A stretch of 64,000 bases of DNA from NCBI GenBank assembly GCA_050187415.1, contig JBFWXN010000023.1:7799-71798 (forward strand), written 5' to 3'. Made by a program: the position numbers and the translations under genes. Under the pieces are notes generated by a model that was given only the letters and a program-made list of their open reading frames with translations, ran no database searches and had not been told where the DNA came from. Positions 1 through 6,837 of the stretch are shown in pieces. Positions within the stretch are counted from its first letter, which is position 1, and every line of letters begins with the position of its first letter. Source of the stretch: Ga0077555 sp050187415 (GTDB lineage Bacteria > Pseudomonadota > Alphaproteobacteria > Rhizobiales > Hyphomicrobiaceae).

Positions 1-504
1 TTTCGGGCGACGCTCGAAGAGGTGATCGAGGCCGATCTCATTCTCCATGTCAGGGACATCTCGCATGCGGAAACGGATGCGCAGGCGGCCGACGTCGCCG
101 CCGTTCTCGGCGAGTTGGGCGTAACCGTCGAAGGTCCCGGCGCCCATATTCTCGAAGTCTGGAACAAGATCGATCGCTTGTCACCCGAAGCGCGCGAGGA
201 AGCCGCTCACGCCGCCGCCCGCAACGATGCACCGCCCGTTCTGGTCTCGGCTGCAACAGGCGAAGGCATACCGGCGTTGCTGGCGGCCATCGACGCACGG
301 CTAGCCACGGCAGACGTGATCGTCGATGTCATCGTACGGCCCGAGGATGGGCAGCTTCTCGCATGGCTGTATGAGAACGCCGACGTCGTGAACCGCGAAT
401 CGGACGAGGCCGGTGCCGCGCATGTGACCGTGCGGGTTCCTGCTGAGAGCCGCCACCGGCTGGATCAGCAACTCAAGGCGCGCGGGACTCCGGGCGCCCC
501 TTGA
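1..504 (+). CDS. hflX: GTPase HflX, C-terminal part (5' end outside window)
   Basis: The frame is open from the first base and reads FRATLEEV before the rest of the protein, so the gene begins upstream of the window. About 167 C-terminal residues are present. The NKID motif (G4, guanine specificity) of a TRAFAC GTPase is visible near residue 56 of this fragment, preceded by the sequence ADLILHVRDISH typical of HflX between G3 and G4. HflX is a ribosome-associated GTPase that splits stalled or heat-damaged 70S ribosomes. The C-terminal HflX domain ends normally at a TGA. In alphaproteobacteria hfq-hflX-mazG is a common order, which fits the convergent mazG that ends 9 bases downstream. The P-loop and G2/G3 lie outside the window. 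Confidence 0.93.
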   Translation, partial: FRATLEEVIEADLILHVRDISHAETDAQAADVAAVLGELGVTVEGPGAHILEVWNKIDRLSPEAREEAAHAAARNDAPPVLVSAATGEGIPALLAAIDARLATADVIVDVIVRPEDGQLLAWLYENADVVNRESDEAGAAHVTVRVPAESRHRLDQQLKARGTPGAP

Positions 505-513
505 TCGGTTCTC

Positions 514-1509
514 TCAGGTGCCGCGTTCTTCACGTTTCACCTCGTCCCACAGGGCATCCATCTGCGCCAGGTCGCTTTCGGCAGGGGTCCTGCCGCGTGC
601 CGCGAGCTTGGCCTCGACCGCCCCGAAGCGGCGCTCGAATTTGGCGTTGGCGCGGCGCAGCGCGTTTTCCGGGTCGATCCCGAGGTGGCGGCCGACGTTC
701 GCCAAGACGAACAGCAGATCGCCGAGCTCTTCTTCGATGTGACTGATGCGCTCCGAACCATTGCCTCGCACGTCGGTGCTCTCGCCGATCCGAGCCGGGG
801 CGGACGGACCGCGCGGGTCGACCTTCGAGGCGGCGTCCTCGAGTTCACCCAATTCCTCGCGAACCTTGTCGAAGACGGGCGCCAGAGACGGCCAATCGAA
901 GCCGACCGCAGCGGCCCTGTCTTGCAGCTTGGCGGCGCGGCTGAGAGCGGGCAACGGCTTCGGCACATCGCGCAGCACGTGCGAAACATGTGTCTCACCG
1001 TCAGCTGTGGTCGCATCGCTGGCGGTGGCGCCTTGCCCGGCTCTGATCCGCGCCCGCTCGTCGGAGCGCGCGGCCTTCTCCGCGGCCTTGATCCGCTCCC
1101 ACGTGGCCTTGACCGCTTCGGCGCTCGCCCCTCGTTCGTCGCCGAACACGTGGGGATGCCGCCGGATCATCTTCGCCGTGATCCCGTGAACGACGTCGCC
1201 GAAGTCGAAGGCGCGTTCTTCTTCCGCGAGCCGCGCGTGATAGACAACCTGCAGCAGCAGGTCGCCCAGTTCCTCCCTCAAGTCCACCAGATCCCGCCGC
1301 TCGATCGCGTCGGCCACTTCGTAGGCCTCTTCGACGGTATAAGGTGCGATGGTCGCGAACGATTGTGCCAAGTCCCACGGACAGCCGGTCTCGGGCGCCC
1401 GGAGGGCTGCCATGATTTCGAGCAGCCGGCCGATGTCGCGCCCAGGCTCGACTTCAGGGGCAGGCTCGACATCAAGGGCAGGCTGAATGCTTCTCGTCTC
1501 GTCGGTCAT
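514..1509 (-). CDS. mazG: Nucleoside triphosphate pyrophosphohydrolase MazG
   Basis: The 331-residue protein has the two MazG repeats of the family. The N-terminal one contains CPWDLAQSF and the metal-binding helices EEAYEV and EELGDLLLQV. The C-terminal one contains RAAKLQDRAAAVGFDW and EEELGDLLFVL. MazG hydrolyses (d)NTPs to NMP and pyrophosphate, and in some bacteria it removes non-canonical nucleotides. It is longer than the roughly 265 residues of E. coli MazG because of two low-complexity insertions: an Ala/Thr/Asp-rich linker between the repeats, and about 25 residues between the two EExx helices of the second repeat. It converges on hflX. The ATG at 1509 is the only good start. Confidence 0.93.
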   Translation of the reverse strand: MTDETRSIQPALDVEPAPEVEPGRDIGRLLEIMAALRAPETGCPWDLAQSFATIAPYTVEEAYEVADAIERRDLVDLREELGDLLLQVVYHARLAEEERAFDFGDVVHGITAKMIRRHPHVFGDERGASAEAVKATWERIKAAEKAARSDERARIRAGQGATASDATTADGETHVSHVLRDVPKPLPALSRAAKLQDRAAAVGFDWPSLAPVFDKVREELGELEDAASKVDPRGPSAPARIGESTDVRGNGSERISHIEEELGDLLFVLANVGRHLGIDPENALRRANAKFERRFGAVEAKLAARGRTPAESDLAQMDALWDEVKREERGT

Positions 1510-1613
1510 GCGCCAGACTCGCCATTGCCGATTTCCGTCATGACCGCTACGTCTAACCGAGCCCCCGCCCGCTGTCGAAAGGCGGATGGGGCCACCGCTG
1601 CAGGGGACGGCCG

Positions 1614-2381
1614 GTGTTCATCATCCATCTATTCGTCAATCTGCTGATCGTTGCGATCGAGCTTGCGCTCGTGACCGGCGCCGGATGGCTCGCATGGCAG
1701 GCGCCGCTGGTGTTTGCGGCGCTGACCGGCGGCCTCGCCCTCGTGCTCGGATTTCAACTCGAAGTGCGCCGGCTCGCGTTCGAAACACCGTTCTACTTCG
1801 AGCGCAGCAGCGGTCTCGCCCGAGTTGTTCGGCTTGGGCTCGGCGGCGGACAGGCAATCTTCAAGGGCCTGGTTGCGGGTCTCGTCGCTGTCATGACGTT
1901 CTCAGGCACCGGCCAGTCCCGTCTTCTCGTCGTGGCCGGGCTGTTTGCCGGCTGCACCCTGGTCGGCTCGACCATCCTGCGCCGCCTCACCATCAGCTTC
2001 GGCGCGCGTCCGACGCATTGGGGCTTCTTCCGTATGGCGGCTCCGCTGGGGCTTTTATTCTCCGCCGCGATGAGCCTGTTTCCGCCACCATCGTCGCTCG
2101 ACGTGGTGCGTCAGGTCCTGATCGATCTTCCGGCCAGGCCGGGCATTGCGCAGGCCGGCGAAGCGTTGTTCTCGGTCAGGCTCTGGGTCGACGACCTGAT
2201 CGTGCGCATTGTAGGCGCCTATACGGGGCCCGAGTGGGCCAAGGCCATCGGCGTCGTGATCGGCTCGAATGTGCTCGTTGGATTCGTAATCGCGGTCTAT
2301 GCGGTGATTGTCTCCGAGGTCGTCCGCGGGCTCGAGGAAGCTCATTGGCGCGCCCGGGGCCACCGCCGCATGCGCGGATGA
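1614..2381 (+). CDS. Uncharacterised integral membrane protein
   Basis: I do not recognise the family. The 255-residue protein starts at a GTG preceded by an AGGGGA ribosome-binding site. It has hydrophobic segments at about residues 5-45 (probably two passes), 85-125 (two), 143-160 and 212-238, so about six membrane spans. A charged patch (EVRRLAFETPFYFERS) lies between the first and second pairs. The C-terminus is Arg-rich and probably cytoplasmic. It is divergent from mazG, with 104 bases between the starts. No catalytic motif is visible. Base composition and codon choice look like the neighbours, so it is probably a resident gene. Confidence 0.75.
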   Translation: MFIIHLFVNLLIVAIELALVTGAGWLAWQAPLVFAALTGGLALVLGFQLEVRRLAFETPFYFERSSGLARVVRLGLGGGQAIFKGLVAGLVAVMTFSGTGQSRLLVVAGLFAGCTLVGSTILRRLTISFGARPTHWGFFRMAAPLGLLFSAAMSLFPPPSSLDVVRQVLIDLPARPGIAQAGEALFSVRLWVDDLIVRIVGAYTGPEWAKAIGVVIGSNVLVGFVIAVYAVIVSEVVRGLEEAHWRARGHRRMRG

Positions 2382-2483
2382 GCGACGATCCCGTCGGACC
2401 TTTCGCCACACGAAATCAATCGGCTCGAGACGGGCGGCCATTTCACCGGCCAACGCTCTCTGAATTGCCGCGGCCGACATTCG

Positions 2484-2499
2484 CATAATATATATTATG
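2484..2499. promoter_or_regulatory. Perfect AT-rich 16-bp palindrome (candidate operator)
   Basis: CATAATAT is followed directly by its reverse complement ATATTATG. It is the most AT-rich spot in an otherwise GC-rich stretch and lies between two convergent genes. It is followed by GGAAAATATTGC, a motif partly repeated at 41643 and 60073. A protein-binding site is inferred from symmetry only. No gene starts nearby, so its target is unclear. Confidence 0.35.
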
Positions 2500-2534
2500 G
2501 AAAATATTGCGATCTACAGGTGTGGTTATAGCCT

Positions 2535-2548
2535 GTTAGAACTCTAAC
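2535..2548. other. Short inverted repeat GTTAGA-AC-TCTAAC
   Basis: Six-base arms are separated by two bases, 35 bases after the AT-rich palindrome in the convergent intergenic gap (2382-2617). The loop is too tight for an RNA hairpin with all pairs closed, so it is better read as a second symmetric protein site or chance. No T-run follows. Confidence 0.2.
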
Positions 2549-2617
2549 CGAGTGCTTCGGTGCCCCGACCGGCCAGCCGGCGATCAACGCACTTGCATGC
2601 GCTTCACGCCCCCGCGA

Positions 2618-4138
2618 TCACTCGTAGTTTGCCGACACGACCTCGTCGAGCAGCCTGACGCCCCAGCCGGAGGCCCAGCTCTGATTGATCTCATCGCGGC
2701 TCGAGTCCATCGCCGTGCCCGCGACGTCGAGATGGGCCCACGGCGTTGCCCCGTCCTTGATGAACCGTTGCAGGAATTGGGCTGCCGTGATCGCGCCTCC
2801 GAACCGGCCGCCGATGTTCTTCATGTCGGCGTTCTTGCTGTCGATCAGCTTGTCGTAGGCGGCCGCCAGCGGCATGCGCCAGACCCGCTCGCCCGTCGCC
2901 TTGCCGGCATCCTCGAGCTCGCGGGCAAGCTTGTCGTTGTTGGAGAAGAGCCCCGCATTTTCCTTGCCGAGGGCAACCATGATAGCGCCCGTCAGGGTCG
3001 CCAGATCGACGATGAAACGCGGCTTGAAACGTCCCTGCGCGTACCAGAGCGCGTCGGCGAGCACGAGCCGCCCCTCCGCGTCCGTGTTCAGAACTTCGAT
3101 GGTTTGCCCGGACATCGACGTGACGATATCGCCTGGGCGGGTCGCAGTACCCGATGGCATATTCTCGACCAGGCCGACGATGCCGACGGCGTTGACGTTG
3201 GCCTTCCGTTTGGCCAGCGCCAGCATCAAGCCCGAGACGCAGGCGGCGCCGCCCATGTCGCCTTTCATGTCCTCCATTCCGGCGGCGGGCTTCATCGAGA
3301 TGCCGCCTGTGTCGAAAACCACGCCCTTGCCGACGAAGCAGACCGGCTGCTTGGCTTTACCCCTCCCCTTCGCGCCGTTCCATTGCATGACCACGACCCG
3401 GCTCTCCCGGGCGCTGCCCTGCCCGACGGCGAGCAGTGCTCCCATCTTGAGGGCCGTGAGCTGATCCAGGTCGAGAACCTCGACCTCGAGGCCGGGCACG
3501 CCAAGGCTGGCTAGTCGCTCGGCGAATTCTATTGGTCCGAGCACGTTGGCCGGCTCGTTGACGAGGTCGCGGGCGAGATAGACACCGTCCGCCACCGCGG
3601 CACGGGCGGCGAAGGCCTGCTCGGCAGCGGATGGGTCGGCACAATGGACGAGCAACTCGGACGGCCCGCTGGAGTGGTCCTCCGCGCCATTACCGGTGCT
3701 CGACTTTTTCGACTTGTACTTGCGAAACGCATAGGCTCTCAACAGAGCGCCCTCGGCGAGGCGGGCAATCGCCGCCCCGGACAACTCAGTATCATCGACG
3801 ACGAGGCTCGCGGGCTCGGTGCCCCTTTGAGCCGCGAGTGCCCAGGCCGAGCCGCCGATTTTGAGCCAATCGAGCGTCTCGTTGCCGGCAGTGCGACCGG
3901 CACCGACCAGGACCACGCGCTTCACCTCGAGACCGGCCGGCGCCAGGATCTCGACCGATGATTTGGCCTTCCCGGTGAAATCCGCCGCACCCGCAGCCCG
4001 GCGCAGACCGCCGGACGATTGCTTGTCGAGGCGCTCGCCGATCTCACCCAGCGAGAGCTCGAGCCCCACGACGAGCAAGGCGCTCGCTCCGAGCGGAGCC
4101 GAAAGCGGGACGAAGCGGATGTCGGGACGTTGGGTCAT
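2618..4138 (-). CDS. pepA: Leucyl aminopeptidase (cytosol aminopeptidase, M17)
   Basis: The 506-residue metallopeptidase removes N-terminal amino acids from peptides. The M17 catalytic core is visible: GKGVVFDTGGISMKP with the catalytic Lys and first metal Asp, MKGDMGGA, and the family signature NTDAEGRLVLADAL with metal-binding Asp and Glu. The start at 4138 (MTQRPDIRF) is preferred. The frame extends 26 residues upstream to 4216, but that part is Arg/Pro-rich and unlike the family N-terminus. Length agrees with family members (about 500). The gene is divergent from lptF, as in other Rhizobiales. PepA can also act as a DNA-binding recombination or transcription factor in E. coli; nothing here tests that. 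Confidence 0.95.
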   Translation of the reverse strand: MTQRPDIRFVPLSAPLGASALLVVGLELSLGEIGERLDKQSSGGLRRAAGAADFTGKAKSSVEILAPAGLEVKRVVLVGAGRTAGNETLDWLKIGGSAWALAAQRGTEPASLVVDDTELSGAAIARLAEGALLRAYAFRKYKSKKSSTGNGAEDHSSGPSELLVHCADPSAAEQAFAARAAVADGVYLARDLVNEPANVLGPIEFAERLASLGVPGLEVEVLDLDQLTALKMGALLAVGQGSARESRVVVMQWNGAKGRGKAKQPVCFVGKGVVFDTGGISMKPAAGMEDMKGDMGGAACVSGLMLALAKRKANVNAVGIVGLVENMPSGTATRPGDIVTSMSGQTIEVLNTDAEGRLVLADALWYAQGRFKPRFIVDLATLTGAIMVALGKENAGLFSNNDKLARELEDAGKATGERVWRMPLAAAYDKLIDSKNADMKNIGGRFGGAITAAQFLQRFIKDGATPWAHLDVAGTAMDSSRDEINQSWASGWGVRLLDEVVSANYE

Positions 4139-4528
4139 GTTGGCTCGGACCAGAGTTCGACATGGGCGCGCCCCTCGGAGAAAGGTCGCGGCTGGTGGCT
4201 TGCGGCGAGAGTGCAAGCTTGAACCTTAGTTGCTTGCGGAGGAATCGCAAGCGTGGCAACCCGCTGTCCGGGGATAGGCGCGAGGAACGGTCGTGGGATC
4301 GACGTTGCAAATGGGCAACCGGGGGCAGCCGCCCGCTTCGGAGCCGCAGTTTGGCCACCGTGGCGTGAGACGGCCGGTGGTGTTGGCGCGCGCCGACGTC
4401 GGGGATCGAGCCACCGCATGCAGACAGATCCGATGCCAGAAAGTCGGTGGTGCGCCTCCGTCCGGCGGTTCGTTCGGGCGCATCACATGTCCGGATGTCC
4501 GGTTCGCATCACGGGAGTCAAATAGGCG
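4139..4528. other. Divergent intergenic region pepA / lptF
   Basis: These 390 bases hold no convincing gene. They must contain promoters for pepA (minus) and the lptF-led operon (plus). A 7-bp inverted repeat GCTTGCG / CGCAAGC with a 7-base spacer lies at 4232-4252, about 95 bases upstream of the pepA start, and could be an operator or an RNA hairpin. No clear -35/-10 pair was recognised. Confidence 0.5.
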
Positions 4529-5731
4529 ATGAGCCTGCGCCCCGGCATACTGTTCCGATATATCTTCCGGCAGGCGGCTGCCTCGGTGGGGATGATCATG
4601 GCGTCGCTCACGGGCGTCGTCTGGATCGCGCTGGCTCTGAAGCAACTCAATCTGGTCACCTCGCAAGGCCAGGACACGTGGCTATTCATCCGCATGACGT
4701 TGCTGGCCCTGCCGAATTTGATGGCCCTGATCGCGCCGATCGCACTTCTCGTTGCCACGATCCACGTCCTCAATCGGCTTAACGGCGACAGTGAGCTGAT
4801 CGTCACGACGGCCGGCGGTGGTACAGTCTGGACGATCGCGCGACCGCTCCTGGCTCTGGCGCTCATCGTCTCGCTCGCCGTCAGCTTCGCCAATCACCTG
4901 GCGATGCCGTGGAGCCTGAAATTGTTGCGCACCTACATCGTTCAGGTGCGCACGGATCTGATCTCGCAGGTCATCCAGCCGGGGCGGTTTTCTTCGCCGG
5001 AATCTCACCTGACGTTCCACATCCGCGACCGTGATCTTTCCGGAACCCTGCTCGGGCTGGTGATGCACGACGGCCGCGACGAGAAGCTGACCTCCACGTA
5101 CCTGGCCGAGCGCGGCCATATCGTGAAGCAGGACGGGGGTGGCTTCCTTCTGATGGAGAAGGGCCACATTCTGCGCAAGCCACGCAACGGCGATCCCGTC
5201 CAGACCATCATCTTCGACAGCTATGCCGTCGACCTGGATCGCTTCGAAGGCAAGACGCAGGTTCAGGAGGTCAAGGCGCGCGAGCGCTACTACGATGAGC
5301 TGGTCTCCCCCGCCCCCGACGACCTGCTGGGACAGCGCCAGCCGGGACTGCTGCGCGCCGAGTTGCATGAGCGATTTTCCAGTCCCCTCTATCCATTCGC
5401 TTTCGTGCTGTTGGCCATTGCCTTCATCGGGCACGCCAAGACGACGCGACAGAACCGGATGCAGGCGATCGTCCTGGCATTCGTCATCGCGACGAGCGCG
5501 CGCCTCGCGGGGCTCGCCGGCACCAATATCGTCGCGCTCAAGGCCTCCGCCGTCTGGATTGTCTATGCGATCCCGATTGTCACCGCCCTGGCCGCGGTCG
5601 CCCTGATGGCATCCCGCACCAGGCTAAGGCCCCCGTCGCGCCTGGCCCAACGCATCGCCGGCCTCGCCGCCGATGTGGCGCAAGTTGCCGGCCGCATCGT
5701 GCCGCGGCGCCTGCGACCGCAAAGTGGCTGA
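4529..5731 (+). CDS. lptF: LPS export ABC transporter permease LptF
   Basis: The 400-residue protein has the LptF/LptG (YjgP/YjgQ) layout. Three N-terminal membrane helices (about residues 10-130) start with the typical FRYIFRQ motif. A periplasmic beta-jellyroll domain (about 135-280) follows, then three C-terminal helices (about 285-365). LptF pairs with LptG and the LptB ATPase dimer to extract lipopolysaccharide from the inner membrane and push it along the LptC-LptA-LptD bridge. It is the first gene of a compact plus-strand run, with lptG starting 11 bases after its stop. The ATPase gene lptB is not in this window. Confidence 0.95.
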   Translation: MSLRPGILFRYIFRQAAASVGMIMASLTGVVWIALALKQLNLVTSQGQDTWLFIRMTLLALPNLMALIAPIALLVATIHVLNRLNGDSELIVTTAGGGTVWTIARPLLALALIVSLAVSFANHLAMPWSLKLLRTYIVQVRTDLISQVIQPGRFSSPESHLTFHIRDRDLSGTLLGLVMHDGRDEKLTSTYLAERGHIVKQDGGGFLLMEKGHILRKPRNGDPVQTIIFDSYAVDLDRFEGKTQVQEVKARERYYDELVSPAPDDLLGQRQPGLLRAELHERFSSPLYPFAFVLLAIAFIGHAKTTRQNRMQAIVLAFVIATSARLAGLAGTNIVALKASAVWIVYAIPIVTALAAVALMASRTRLRPPSRLAQRIAGLAADVAQVAGRIVPRRLRPQSG

Positions 5732-5742
5732 GGGGGTCCCGG

Positions 5743-6837
5743 ATGGTCAAACCGAGGCTGCTCCGCCGCTACCTCGCACTTCGCTTCGCCTTCGGCATCC
5801 TCGGCACGTTCGTGCTTTGTGCGCTGCTGATCTTCATGATCGATATTGTCGAGTTGCTGAGGCAGGCAGGCAAATTCGGCCGCGTCCCGACGTTCAGGAT
5901 CGCGTGGATGGCGATCCTCCGGCTACCGAACTATACCGAGGCTCTGCTGCCGTTTTGCGTGCTCGTCGGCGCCATCGGTACACTATTGATGTTCAACCGG
6001 AAATCCGAGCTTACGGTGATGCGGGCGGCGGGCATGTCCGCGATGCAGTTCGTGTGGCCCGGGCTCGCCGTCGCGTTCGTTATCGGCGCGGTCTCGGTGG
6101 CCGTATATAATCCGCTCGCGGCATGGGCACGCGGCGAGTCGGAACGCCTCGTTGCCGAAGCCTTCGGCCGCGATATGGCCGTCCTGCGCAGCGAAGGCGA
6201 CGGCGCGTGGCTGCGCCAGGAAGGTGCCGACGGAGCGTCCGTGCTGCACGCTGCGGCTGCCAGTGGCAATGGCCTCCTGCTCCAGCAGGTCATGTTTCTC
6301 CAGTTCGACACCGCCGGGCATTTCCTCGAGCGCGTCGACGGCACCAGCGCCGCGCTGAAGGACGGCTACTGGGAGGTCAGCGACGCGACCGTCACCCGGA
6401 CCGGCCAAAAGCCCGAAGCCTACGGCGTCTACACGGTGTCGACCGCGCTCTCGCCGGAGCGTGTCGCGGACGCACTCGGCAGCGCCATCACGGTCTCCGT
6501 ATGGGAGTTGCCCGGCCTGATCGAAGTAACTGAAAAGGCGGGCTTATCCTCAGATCGCTTCCGCATCCAATACGCCCTCCTTTTGACCCGGCCGCTGCTC
6601 CTTCTGGTGATGGTCCTTTTGGCCGCCACTGTGTCTTTGCGGTCATTCCGTTCGGGAGGGATACAGACTATGGTTGCGACGGGGTTAATAGGGGGGTTCG
6701 CATTCTTCCTTTTCGCGGAAATCTCCCGGCAGGTGGGGATCGCAGGGCTCGCGCCGCCAATGCTGGCGGTTGGGGCGCCAGTGGTGTTGGGATTTTGCGG
6801 AGCGCTGGTGGTGCTGCTCCACTTGGAGGACGGTTGA
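5743..6837 (+). CDS. lptG: LPS export ABC transporter permease LptG
   Basis: The 364-residue partner of LptF has the same plan: helices at about residues 10-35, 60-80 and 100-120, a periplasmic domain from about 125 to 270, and three C-terminal helices ending close to the C-terminus. The N-terminal LLRRYLALRF is typical of LptG. It forms the inner-membrane LptB2FG extractor. The start ATG follows a GGGG-type ribosome-binding site (GAGGGGGTCCCGG). Its TGA is directly followed by the GTG of lptD, which suggests coupled translation. Confidence 0.94.
   Translation: MVKPRLLRRYLALRFAFGILGTFVLCALLIFMIDIVELLRQAGKFGRVPTFRIAWMAILRLPNYTEALLPFCVLVGAIGTLLMFNRKSELTVMRAAGMSAMQFVWPGLAVAFVIGAVSVAVYNPLAAWARGESERLVAEAFGRDMAVLRSEGDGAWLRQEGADGASVLHAAAASGNGLLLQQVMFLQFDTAGHFLERVDGTSAALKDGYWEVSDATVTRTGQKPEAYGVYTVSTALSPERVADALGSAITVSVWELPGLIEVTEKAGLSSDRFRIQYALLLTRPLLLLVMVLLAATVSLRSFRSGGIQTMVATGLIGGFAFFLFAEISRQVGIAGLAPPMLAVGAPVVLGFCGALVVLLHLEDG

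Noticed and set aside
685..1647. Plus-strand open frame of 320 codons opposite mazG
   Set aside because: Antisense shadow of mazG.
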